Source: DASWIP01 sp036397635
Lineage (GTDB): Bacteria > Actinomycetota > AC-67
DNA length: 46,355 nt
Direction of reading: 5' to 3'
Assembly: GCA_036397635.1 (NCBI GenBank)
Contig: DASWIP010000019.1
Span: forward strand, 1 to 46,355
Each line of letters opens with the position of its first letter. Within the stretch, counting starts at the first letter, position 1. The position numbers and the translations under genes are program-made. Under the pieces are notes generated by a model, which saw nothing but the letters and a program-made list of their open reading frames with translations, did not search any database and was not told the DNA's origin. This document shows, one piece after another, positions 18,001 to 24,858 of this stretch.

Positions 18001-18027
18001 CACAGCGGCATCATCTGGGAGCTGCAT
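15001..18027 (-). CDS. Large membrane-bound family 2 glycosyltransferase
   Basis: A 1008-residue protein. Residues 1 to about 290 are a GT-A family 2 transferase: VDNASTDGSGD (42-52), a DxD-like HDDT (97-100), and the acceptor-side RDDLDLCWRARMAGY. The rest is a long membrane domain with many hydrophobic helices (for example LGLILIVVVVLIGARGLL and VAGLAVTASFAPWALPLV), an extracytoplasmic loop region, and a final membrane segment near the C-terminus. It probably adds a sugar to an envelope polymer using a nucleotide or lipid-linked donor. The start is ATG at 18025-18027. It is coupled to DUF5719 downstream. A membrane GT2 next to whiB is conserved in Actinomycetota; the product is unknown. Confidence 0.9.
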   Translation of the reverse strand: MQLPDDAAVLVLLVATDGARWLPETLRGLRAQKHRPIKIIAVDNASTDGSGDMLTKAFGERRVVTLERRVGYGRALAAALKVAAERSMEADAFLLLHDDTCLDPGAIEQMIEALGEDNVGIVGCKLLDWDDRDVLQDIGRTTDRYGRQVPRVERGELDQGQYEGIEEVLYASSAALLIARDVVAKIGLFDNRYVVLRDDLDLCWRARMAGYRTVVQTEASARHVRAGERELRQAPPRSRSRYYAERNMIVTVIKNYSLSRLMLALPVTIVISLWNVVLFLVTGRRRAALQVLEALQWNVVHLPSTLRARVRAQHARTVDDARVTAMMHHGATRLRAQFERAVETVVGTPEETTDEDLDTEPPRIIDRLRAHPAALGLILIVVVVLIGARGLLSSGDLAGADLAPFPDRARDLFASFASGWRGPGSGGAAPATPALVLLGMLTFVCFGSGWFAQRACLVGLPVLGGVLMSRLARTLGVSTGVRRVAGAAYALTPLMLGAYGAGRVSDLVLFAAAPGLMISVLRAGAILPRGGWREAAAGVAGLAVTASFAPWALPLVAGSGIVVAGIQAARRLRVVPVLRRIAVIVGGSLVLLLPWSTELFKPGSPLGAGGPDPEATMTDLLALTAGPIRPIPFAVSFGLALAAAGGLMIARGDRRLPASVLGVLSASGLIAAWAVARGVPWIAPRASLPLTVAAVSFTTLAAIGVETAGSMLRARRFGTLHLASGVIGLVVLVQVAPALGWVARGERVGIVEAGSLVPSFFAGEAEQDGAFRVLWVGGTADEPAVALTGPRGTSIESFLARPVGDGAATLERIVAMIAGGSTTVGGRMLSTMGVRYVIVRPEAGPRLSDEIGRQADLAFSQRFRDATIYRTTVDIPVAVPIADEAWVEASATGDLETTVLAGSPLPGDGFVRFAPSHLRGSAPEATKQILLAEDYSDGWRARHGSTIIEPQRSFGWATRFPLTGPAGEVVIEWRGQRWHRAAMLGQFLLLAAFGIGWSQRAGRERGER

Positions 18028-18085
18028 GGGCGCGCGGAGCGTACCAACGGCGCGCGCGCGGTCGCCACTTCCGTCTGAGAAGCAC

Positions 18086-18114
18086 TGAGGCCTTGCCGGG
18101 CGGGCAAGGCCTCA
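18086..18114 (-). terminator. Strong hairpin after the histone-like gene
   Basis: TGAGGCCTTGCC (18086-18097) pairs perfectly with GGCAAGGCCTCA (18103-18114) around a 5-base loop. It lies 16 bases past the stop of the minus-strand gene at 18131 and before the GT2 start. There is no U-tract, but the stem is very stable. Confidence 0.8.
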
Positions 18115-18130
18115 GGGATCCGTGACGACG

Positions 18131-18610
18131 CTACTTCTTGCGCCTCGTGGCTTTGCGGCGCCTCGTCGTCTTGCGCGCTGGAGAGGCCGCCTTCTTGGCG
18201 GTGCTCTTCCGGCGACGCGTTGCCTTGCGCTTCGTGGCCTTGCGCTTCGTGGCCTTGCGCTTCGTGGCCTTGCGCTTCGTGGCCTTCTTCGCGGTGGCCT
18301 TGCGCTTCGTGGCCTTGCGCTTCGTGGCCTTGCGCTTCGTGGCCTTGCGCTTCGTGGCCTTGCGCTTCGTGGCCTTGCGCTTCGTGGCCTTGCGCTTGGT
18401 GGCCTTCTTCGCGGTGGCCTTGCGCTTGGTCGCCTTGCGCTTCGGAGCTGCCTTCTTCGCTGCCGCCTTCTTCGTCGTCTTGCGCCTCGTCGCCTTCCGC
18501 TTCGGAGCCGCCTTGCGAGCGGTCGTCTTGCGGGCGGCGGACGTGCGCTTCTTCGGTGCGCGGCGTGCGGTGCTCGTGCGCTTGGCTGTCCGACGCTTCT
18601 TTGCCGGCAT
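18131..18610 (-). CDS. Histone H1-like Lys/Ala-rich repeat protein
   Basis: A 159-residue, extremely basic protein consisting almost wholly of Lys, Ala, Arg and Thr. The core is a run of ATKRK pentapeptides, interrupted twice by ATAKK, with less regular APKRK, TTARK and RRAPKK flanks. It has no folded domain. It resembles bacterial histone-H1-like proteins and the C-terminal tails of actinobacterial HU, which bind and compact DNA without sequence specificity; binding to another polyanion such as RNA or polyphosphate is also possible. The ATG at 18608-18610 follows an AGGGGG site. It lies between whiB and the GT2 gene and ends in a strong hairpin. Repeat number is expected to vary between strains. 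Confidence 0.82.
   Translation of the reverse strand: MPAKKRRTAKRTSTARRAPKKRTSAARKTTARKAAPKRKATRRKTTKKAAAKKAAPKRKATKRKATAKKATKRKATKRKATKRKATKRKATKRKATKRKATKRKATAKKATKRKATKRKATKRKATKRKATRRRKSTAKKAASPARKTTRRRKATRRKK
18220..18440. repeat. 15-bp tandem array in the histone-like gene
   Basis: The unit TTGCGCTTCGTGGCC (plus strand) is repeated more than a dozen times, many copies identical, with two 15-base TTCTTCGCGGTGGCC variants. Each unit encodes one ATKRK or ATAKK pentapeptide on the minus strand. Confidence 0.9.
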
Positions 18611-18645
18611 AGGGTGTCACCCCCTCTCGTGCTCTGGGAAGTACT

Positions 18646-18897
18646 TCAGGACGCGAGCCTCTTCAGGCGGCGGCGCTCCCGCTCGGAGAGCCCGCCCCAG
18701 ATCCCGAAACGCTCGTCGTTCGCGAGCGCGTACTCCAGACACTCGGCTTGCACGGTGCACTGCGCGCAGATCCTCTTTGCCTCGCGCGACGAACCGCCCT
18801 TCTCAGGGAAGAAGACGTCGGGGTCGACGTAGGCGCACAGCGACTGTTCCTGCCACGGGAGGTCATCGCTGAATCGCGACACATGCTCCTGGGACAT
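18646..18897 (-). CDS. whiB: WhiB-family iron-sulfur regulator
   Basis: An 83-residue WhiB-like protein. The four cluster cysteines are C21, C44, C47 and C53 (C-x22-C-x2-C-x5-C), followed by the GIWGG turn (65-69) and a basic C-terminus RERRRLKRLAS. These proteins hold a redox- and NO-sensitive 4Fe-4S cluster and act with the primary sigma factor; position near F420 and DUF5719 genes suggests the WhiB2/WhmD type linked to cell division, which is inference from synteny. The ATG at 18895-18897 is chosen because an upstream extension would need a TTG and does not fit the family. It has a good promoter at 18956-18983. Confidence 0.93.
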   Translation of the reverse strand: MSQEHVSRFSDDLPWQEQSLCAYVDPDVFFPEKGGSSREAKRICAQCTVQAECLEYALANDERFGIWGGLSERERRRLKRLAS

Positions 18898-18955
18898 CCG
18901 TTCTTTTCCCCCTCGGCCGCCCGACGAATACGACAACTGTAATTACGCTGGTGTA

Positions 18956-18983
18956 ATTCTAGGGAGGCGACCCCCAAGGTCAA
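18956..18983 (-). promoter_or_regulatory. whiB promoter
   Basis: On the minus strand TTGACC (18983-18978) and TAGAAT (18961-18956) are separated by 16 bases, giving a leader of about 50 nt before the whiB ATG. The leader begins with two TGTAATT/GTAATTAC elements (18936-18957) that could be a regulator site. Confidence 0.65.
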
Positions 18984-19266
18984 GTGTTGGAGCGCTTTTT
19001 TCCACAACCTGCTCGCGCCGCGACTGAGGCATCCGCATCGTCGTCACGTCGCGCGAACGTTGCAAAAGAGGGATCGGCGGGTCTGGTTCGACCCGCCGAT
19101 CTCTTGGGGGGAGAGGTTTGCGCTGGCGCGCTGTTGGTTCATATTTCGTTGTTCTGAGGCCCGCTCTGAATGACACACGGTGATAGTTCGGCGGTAGTGC
19201 GTAATGGCTACCGGAACGAAGGACTTATCCACAGCCCAAGATCAAGTGAAACCGCAGGTCAGAGGC
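18984..19266. other. Intergenic region with DnaA-box-like sites
   Basis: Between the whiB promoter and the end of the coiled-coil gene there is no credible gene. It holds a terminator hairpin (19072-19101), a perfect TTATCCACA (19225-19233) and a near match TTTTCCACA (18997-19005) in the same orientation. The stretch 19137-19200 is notably AT-richer than its surroundings. Confidence 0.5.
19072..19101 (-). terminator. Terminator of the fbiC/coiled-coil transcript
   Basis: GATCGGCGGGTC (19072-19083) pairs with GACCCGCCGATC (19090-19101) around a 6-base loop. On the minus strand the stem is followed by CTCTTTTG, a short U-tract, so it fits a rho-independent terminator for the gene ending at 19267. 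Confidence 0.75.
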
Positions 19267-22200
19267 TTAGTTCGACCCCTCTTGCCCGACCGGCGAGTCG
19301 GCTTCGGGCGAGACATCTTCCACATGTGGAGGCGGCGCTGTCGCGATGTTGGGGCGTGTTGTTCCGCTTTGAGGTTTAGCCGATCGCGGCTTGCTCGTTG
19401 CACGCGATCGCGCGCGCGTCGTCTTCTTCGCGGTCGCCTTCTTCGCGGTCGCTCGCTTCTTCGATATCGCTGCCTCATCGGCGGTTCTGGAGGCCGAAGA
19501 TCCCTCGATATTTTTTTTCGAAGATCGGGCCTCAGAAGTCCGTTTCGTGGCCGAAGGCTTCTTCTTCCTCGCCGGCTTCGACGGCGCACGTCCCTGCGTC
19601 GGCGCGCGCTCGACCGTTGGTTGCTCCGGAACAGCCGCCCCAGACGTCGGTGCCGCACCCGGTCGATCGATCGTCGCCACAGGCTCCGCGACGTCTCCTC
19701 GCTTGCGGCGCCCCACGAGTCCACGGAGCCGTTTCGCGAGACGGCGTTCGTCCCGCGCGAGCCGATCGAGCATCGCGTCGAAGGCCTCGATGAACACCCG
19801 GTCGCGCTCCGTCTCGATCCCTCGCGCCGCGGTGATGAACCGCTCCTCGAGTTCCACGATGCGTTGCGCCGTGCGCTGCTCGCCTTCGAGGACGCGCTCG
19901 ATCCGCGCATCGGCCGCACTCACCTGCTCGCCGAGCACCACGGCTTGCTGGTCGAGCACGTCGTTCAACCCTTCGAGAGCATGGGCGATCGCTCGCGCCC
20001 TCATCCAGATCTCGTTGACGTTGGTCGCCACGCCGGTGAGATCTCGCTCGACCGCCGAGATCCGTCCCTCGGTCGCGGTGCGGAAGGTCGCCATCACGTC
20101 GGCGACCTCGTGGGTCACGGCCACAGAGACCTCCGACGGCGAGGGGAGGGACCCGAGGTGCGCGCGCACCGATGCCGTGGTCTCGTCGAGCGCGTCGAGC
20201 CGCTGCGTCAAGGCACCCAGGCGCCCGCCGACGCCCTCGATCGCGTCGGCGGACCCCCTGGCTCCTTCCTCCAGCGCCGCGCGCACGTCCAGGATCGTGC
20301 GCGCGACGGCCGACTCGACACCGTCGAGCCGGACCGTGACACGACTCAGCGCGCGTCCGACCTCCTCGCGCATCTCCCCCGCGACCGCGTCGAGCTGGGT
20401 CGCGGTTTCGATGAGGCGCTGCTCGTTCGCGTGCGCGGTGGTGAGCATGCCGTCGACGACCTCGCGCAGCCGGTCGACGTCGCCAAGATCGACGTGCAGG
20501 CCCTCGAGGCGCTGCTCGATCCGATCGCGCAAAGCTTGCAACCGCTCGTCGACCGAGGCGGGAAGTCGTTCCACGATCGTCCAGAGCTCGCCGGCGGCGC
20601 CGTCGACGCGAGAGGCGACCGCGGTCGCCGCTACCTCGGGCAGCTCGTCGATGCGCGCGCCGACCTGGGCGAGCATCTGCGCCACATCGTCGAGGCGCGT
20701 GAGCGCGGCGAGACGGTGATCGAGCCCCTCGAGCACCGTGGAACGTTCCGCGATCGCGTCGAGCTGGGACAGACGATCGGCGATCGTGTCGAGCGGGGAG
20801 AGACGGTCGGCGATCGCGTCGAGCTGCTCGCGGTCCGCCGGACGCTCGGCCAGCGCGCGCAGGTGCTCGCGCATGCTGGGGATCGCCCCGACGTCTTCCC
20901 GCATGCGCTCGATCGCGCCAGAGACAGGACCGAGCGCATCGAGGCGTTCGGTCAGGCCGGGCAGCGCGTCGAGCCGGTCGGTGATCACGCCGAGCGTTGA
21001 CAGCCCCTCTTCGACCCGGTGGAGCTGCGCTTCCATCTGGGGCAGCGCGCCGAGCTGGATGGCGTGGTCGGCAAGCTCGCGCAGCTCGTCACGCATCGAC
21101 GACAGCGGCTCGACCGCTCCCTTGACGGCCACGGCCATCCGTTCGTCCACGCCCTCGAGCGCGCGCACCCGCTCGAGCACCTGATCGAGCAGCGCCAATC
21201 GCTCACCGACCTGTCCGATCGCGTCCAGGCGGTCCGCGACCTCGGCGACGCGCGCCAGGTCCTCGCGCGCCTGTCCGGCCGCGCGAAGCGGCTCGTCGAG
21301 AGCGGCCAGCCGCTCGCCCACCGCCGACTCGATCGCGGTGACGCGGTCGGTCACAGCGCGCGCCAGATCGGTGGTGCCGCCGGCGACGTTCTCGGCCACC
21401 GTGCTACCGATGCCGGCGACGGCCGAGCGGATCGCTTCCAGGATCGCCGCTTGCTCGGCTTCGAGACGCTCGGCGCGTTCCTGCATCCCGGTGACCTGCG
21501 CGCGCACGGCGTCGATCGCCTGGGTGACGCTCATGGATAGGTTCGTCACCCGCAGACCGAGCGCGTCGACCTGCTTGGTCTCGGCCTCGTCCCGCGCGCG
21601 GAACGCCGCGTCGATCTCGGTCCGCACCGCCACATCCAGGGAACGAAGCTCCTCGCGGATCCCTTCCAGCGCTCGACCGGTCTCGGCGTCACCGTCCGAC
21701 GGTGCGGGAGGGGCCGACGCGAGATCGTCGACCTTGCGCGCGAGCTGCTCGACGGCCGAGGACAATGCCGTGAGCGTCGACGCGTTCTCGCCGATCATCT
21801 CGCCGAGGCGATCGGACAGCGCGTCGAGATCGATCGCGGGGGGACGTTCGGCGGCGACGCGGGTGTCCAGCTGCTCGATCCGTTCGAGCAGCGACTCCTG
21901 CGATCGCGTGATGGCGGTCTGGAGCTGACCGACGCGCTGCGCGAACCCGCCGAGGATACGCTCGGCCTGCGCGGTGATCGCCGTGTCGATCGCCTCGGGA
22001 TCGATCACGGGCGCTTCGTCCGCGCGACGCGCCGCTGCCACCGACTCGAGCCCGCGAACCAGGTCTTCGCGGGACGCAAGCGAAGCCACATCCTCGCGGG
22101 ACGCGAGCGAGGCCACATCCTCGCGGGACGCGAGCGAGGCCACATCGTCCTGGGTCGCCACGTGCGCGAGGTCCGTACGCAGGCGGTCGATCATCTCGCG

Positions 22201-22278
22201 CACCTGTTCGACCGAGGTGCCCGACAGAGCCTTGTCGATCCGCTCGGACCAGTCGTTCTTCTCGGTGTCCTCAGACAT
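19267..22278 (-). CDS. Giant coiled-coil protein with basic C-terminal tail, function unknown
   Basis: A 1003-residue protein dominated by long amphipathic helices with Ile/Leu/Ala spacing, such as LDAIADRLSPLDTIADRLSQ. Near the N-terminus there are three copies of DVASLASRE (about 46-72), encoded by a 27-bp repeat. From about residue 890 the helix gives way to a disordered, basic tail with KPARKKKPS and ATAKKATAKKTTRARSR, resembling the histone-like protein nearby, then an acidic end. There is no membrane segment or enzyme motif. It could be a cytoskeletal or nucleoid-organising rod (inference). The ATG at 22276-22278 overlaps the last bases of fbiC by eight bases, so translation is coupled. 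I do not recognise a named family. Confidence 0.78.
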   Translation of the reverse strand: MSEDTEKNDWSERIDKALSGTSVEQVREMIDRLRTDLAHVATQDDVASLASREDVASLASREDVASLASREDLVRGLESVAAARRADEAPVIDPEAIDTAITAQAERILGGFAQRVGQLQTAITRSQESLLERIEQLDTRVAAERPPAIDLDALSDRLGEMIGENASTLTALSSAVEQLARKVDDLASAPPAPSDGDAETGRALEGIREELRSLDVAVRTEIDAAFRARDEAETKQVDALGLRVTNLSMSVTQAIDAVRAQVTGMQERAERLEAEQAAILEAIRSAVAGIGSTVAENVAGGTTDLARAVTDRVTAIESAVGERLAALDEPLRAAGQAREDLARVAEVADRLDAIGQVGERLALLDQVLERVRALEGVDERMAVAVKGAVEPLSSMRDELRELADHAIQLGALPQMEAQLHRVEEGLSTLGVITDRLDALPGLTERLDALGPVSGAIERMREDVGAIPSMREHLRALAERPADREQLDAIADRLSPLDTIADRLSQLDAIAERSTVLEGLDHRLAALTRLDDVAQMLAQVGARIDELPEVAATAVASRVDGAAGELWTIVERLPASVDERLQALRDRIEQRLEGLHVDLGDVDRLREVVDGMLTTAHANEQRLIETATQLDAVAGEMREEVGRALSRVTVRLDGVESAVARTILDVRAALEEGARGSADAIEGVGGRLGALTQRLDALDETTASVRAHLGSLPSPSEVSVAVTHEVADVMATFRTATEGRISAVERDLTGVATNVNEIWMRARAIAHALEGLNDVLDQQAVVLGEQVSAADARIERVLEGEQRTAQRIVELEERFITAARGIETERDRVFIEAFDAMLDRLARDERRLAKRLRGLVGRRKRGDVAEPVATIDRPGAAPTSGAAVPEQPTVERAPTQGRAPSKPARKKKPSATKRTSEARSSKKNIEGSSASRTADEAAISKKRATAKKATAKKTTRARSRATSKPRSAKPQSGTTRPNIATAPPPHVEDVSPEADSPVGQEGSN
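22085..22138. repeat. Two identical 27-bp tandem repeats in the coiled-coil gene
   Basis: Units at 22085-22111 and 22112-22138 are identical; degenerate copies flank them on both sides. Each encodes one DVASLASRE nonapeptide on the minus strand. Confidence 0.88.
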
Positions 22279-24790
22279 CGGTTCCCCTCACGGATCCGGC
22301 AGCGACCGGCTCGACGGGAGTGATGCGATCGTAGATGGTCGTGCGCACCGCCGGGATGCGCCCGATCGCCCGGATCGCGGCATCGAACCTCGCCGGCTCC
22401 AGATAGATGCCGTGCGATGCGCCGGCCATCCGGCTGATCGTCTCCTCCATCAACGTTCCGCCGAAATCGTTGCAGCCGCCTTGAAGCATGATCTGCGATC
22501 CCTCGATCCCCAGTTTGACCCACGACACCTGGATGTTGGGGATGGACGGCGCGAGCATGATGCGCGCCATCGCGTGCATCCGGCGGTTCTCCTCGATCGT
22601 CGGGCCCGGCCGCGCCTTCCCGGCCAGGTAGATGGGCGCGTTCTGGTGGACGAACGGCAGCGGCACGAACTCGGTGAAGCCGCCCGTGTCGTCCGCGATC
22701 CGGCGGATCCGGCGCAGATGGGCGACCCAGTGCGGCGGCGCGTCCACGTGCCCGTACATGATCGTTGCCGTGCTCGGGATGCCGAGCGCGTGCGCGGTGC
22801 GGATGATCTCCTCCCAGGTGTCGGCCGGAAGCTTCCCCTTGGTCAGCACCCACCGGACCTGGTCGTCGAGGATCTCCGCAGCGGTTCCCGGGGTAGAGCC
22901 CAGCCCCGCATCTCTCGCTCGCTCGAGCCAGTCGCGGAACGGGATGCCCAGGCGAGCCGCGCCGTTGAGCACCTCCATGGGGCTGAACGCGTGGATGTGC
23001 ATCTCGGGCACGGCACCCTTGATCGCGCGCAGGACCTCGAAGTAGTAGTCGCCGGGCAGGTCCGGATGGATGCCGCCTTGGATGCACACCTCGGTCGCGC
23101 CGATCGCCCAGGCTTCGGTCGCGCGCTGCGCAACCTCCTCCAAACTCAGGAAATATGCGTCGGGGTCGTCGCGGCGCTGCGCGAACGCGCAGAACCGGCA
23201 ACCCACGTAACAGATGTTCGTGAAGTTGATGTTCCGGTTGATGACGTAGGTCACGATGTCGCCGACCGCCTCGGCGCGCATCGCGTCCGCCATCCGGCAC
23301 AGATGCTCGAGCGCGTCGCCCGACGCCTCGAACAACGCGATCGCTTCGTCGTCGGTCAGCACGGCACCGGCCTCGACGCGCGCGAGCGCCCGATTCACCT
23401 CGCCGGGGTTGCGCGAGGGCCGCGAGGCCCAGGCACGGGACACGTCGACCTCGAGTGCGTCCCATGAGCCGTGGATCTCGTCGGTGTCGGCGCGCAAACC
23501 ACGCCGCAGCTCACCGCGCGCCGCTTCGGCGTTCTCGACCAGCGCGATCGCGCTGCCGGCCGCCTTGCGAAGCTCGATGTCGGGCGACTGCCAGACGATG
23601 CCCACCGGTGCCAGGTCGCGCGCGTATCCATCCGCGTCGCGGAGCGCATCCACCGGGGCGCGCATCTTGCCGTCGAGCCAGGGGTCGGGGCGCACCGCGT
23701 ACGCCGGATAGATCGTGAGCCGCTCGCGCAGCTCGCACCCTCGGGCCTCGGTCTCCGCGCGGAGCCGGTCGAGCTGCGGCCACGGCTTCTCGGGGTTCAC
23801 ATGATCGGGCGTGACCGGGGACACGCCACCCCAGTCGTTGATGCCCGCCTCGAGCAGCTCGCCGAACCGCCCGTCGGACAGGTTCGGCGGCGCCTGAACC
23901 GTCGCGCGCGGCCCGAGCACGATGCGCGCGACCGCGATGGTCGCGAGATAGTCCTCGTGCCCCGCGTCGGGGTGTGAGGCCATGCCGGTGCCGGGTTTGG
24001 CAACGAAGTTCTGGATGATGATCTCCTGCAGATGGCCGAACGCGCGTCCGAGCTTGCGCAGCGCGAACAGCGACTCGGCGCGTTCGCGACGGGTTTCGCC
24101 GATGCCGATCAAGATCCCCGAGGTGAACGGGATCGCCAGACGCCCGGCGTCGGCGATGCAGCGGAGCCGCACGGCTGGGTTCTTGTCCACCGAGCCGAAA
24201 TGCGCGCCGCCGGGCTCGCGGTACACGCGCTCGGAGGTCGTCTCGAGCATCAGCCCCATCGAGGGCGCGACGGGACGCAGCCGCGCCATCTCCTCCCACG
24301 ACATCACGCCGGGGTTCAGATGCGGCAGCAGGCCGGTGTGCTCGATCACCTGGATCGCGACCGCGCGCAGGTAATCCAGCGTCGAGTCGTAGCCTCGTTC
24401 GGCCAGCCATGCGCGCGCCTCCGGCCACCGGGCCTCCGGTCGATCGCCCAGCGTGAACAGGGCCTCCTTACACCCTGCGGCCGCGCCGGCGCGCGCGATC
24501 GCCAGCACGTCATCGGGCGAGAGGTAGGGGGCCGAGAGCTGCTCGGGCGTGGTCGCGAAGGTGCAGTAGCCGCAGCGGTCCCGGCACAGCCGCGTCAGCG
24601 GGATGAAGACCTTCCGGGAGTACGAGACGGTGCGGCCGACGCCGGCGTCGCGGATCGCGCGCGCGATCCCCATCAGCCGCTGGAGGTCGTCGTCGCGGCA
24701 CGACAGCAGCGCGTCCGCCTCGTCCAGCGAGAGCGTGCGGCCGTCCTCAGCGCGATGCAGCGCGCGTCTGATCAGATGCGCGACATCCAT
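22271..24790 (-). CDS. fbiC: Bifunctional FO synthase (CofG-CofH fusion)
   Basis: FbiC makes 7,8-didemethyl-8-hydroxy-5-deazariboflavin (FO), the chromophore of coenzyme F420, from tyrosine and a pyrimidine intermediate of flavin synthesis. The 839-residue protein has two radical-SAM halves: the CofG-like half with C69-x3-C73-x2-C76 and the CofH-like half with C527-x3-C531-x2-C534. Both 4Fe-4S motifs are intact. Conserved stretches such as LNPGVMSWEEMARLRPV and CIQGGIHPDLPGDYY support each half. The start is ATG at 24788-24790. It diverges from cofD across 68 bases and is coupled to the coiled-coil gene at its 3' end. The fused form is typical of Actinomycetota. Confidence 0.97.
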   Translation of the reverse strand: MDVAHLIRRALHRAEDGRTLSLDEADALLSCRDDDLQRLMGIARAIRDAGVGRTVSYSRKVFIPLTRLCRDRCGYCTFATTPEQLSAPYLSPDDVLAIARAGAAAGCKEALFTLGDRPEARWPEARAWLAERGYDSTLDYLRAVAIQVIEHTGLLPHLNPGVMSWEEMARLRPVAPSMGLMLETTSERVYREPGGAHFGSVDKNPAVRLRCIADAGRLAIPFTSGILIGIGETRRERAESLFALRKLGRAFGHLQEIIIQNFVAKPGTGMASHPDAGHEDYLATIAVARIVLGPRATVQAPPNLSDGRFGELLEAGINDWGGVSPVTPDHVNPEKPWPQLDRLRAETEARGCELRERLTIYPAYAVRPDPWLDGKMRAPVDALRDADGYARDLAPVGIVWQSPDIELRKAAGSAIALVENAEAARGELRRGLRADTDEIHGSWDALEVDVSRAWASRPSRNPGEVNRALARVEAGAVLTDDEAIALFEASGDALEHLCRMADAMRAEAVGDIVTYVINRNINFTNICYVGCRFCAFAQRRDDPDAYFLSLEEVAQRATEAWAIGATEVCIQGGIHPDLPGDYYFEVLRAIKGAVPEMHIHAFSPMEVLNGAARLGIPFRDWLERARDAGLGSTPGTAAEILDDQVRWVLTKGKLPADTWEEIIRTAHALGIPSTATIMYGHVDAPPHWVAHLRRIRRIADDTGGFTEFVPLPFVHQNAPIYLAGKARPGPTIEENRRMHAMARIMLAPSIPNIQVSWVKLGIEGSQIMLQGGCNDFGGTLMEETISRMAGASHGIYLEPARFDAAIRAIGRIPAVRTTIYDRITPVEPVAAGSVRGTDV

Positions 24791-24821
24791 GTCCTGCGAC
24801 CGCCCCCCGGCATCGGCCGGG

Positions 24822-24850
24822 AGCGTAGCACGCAGCCCACGGCGTAGGCT
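24822..24850. promoter_or_regulatory. Divergent -10 elements between fbiC and cofD
   Basis: On the plus strand TAGGCT (24845-24850) lies eight bases before the cofD ATG, so the transcript would be leaderless or nearly so. On the minus strand TACGCT (24827-24822) lies 31 bases before the fbiC ATG. Both fit the actinobacterial TAnnnT pattern; -35 elements are not clear. Confidence 0.5.
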
Positions 24851-24858
24851 GTCGCCCC

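Noticed and set aside
18220..18440. Regular 15-bp repeats considered as a CRISPR array
   Set aside because: There are no unique spacers and the repeat length is a multiple of three inside an open frame; it encodes pentapeptides. No cas genes are present.
18943..19176. A short minus-strand frame upstream of whiB as a gene
   Set aside because: It crosses the whiB promoter and the terminator hairpin and has no homology-like pattern.
18984..19266. The intergenic region as a replication origin
   Set aside because: Only one perfect and one imperfect DnaA box are present, there is no extended AT-rich unwinding element, and no dnaA/dnaN/gyrB context.
19204..21000. Large plus-strand open frames opposite the coiled-coil gene
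   Set aside because: The minus-strand frame is longer, starts in contact with fbiC, has periodic heptads and a terminator; the opposite frames are compositional shadows.
22085..22138. 27-bp repeats considered as a CRISPR array
   Set aside because: Units are directly adjacent with no spacer and lie in a coding frame.
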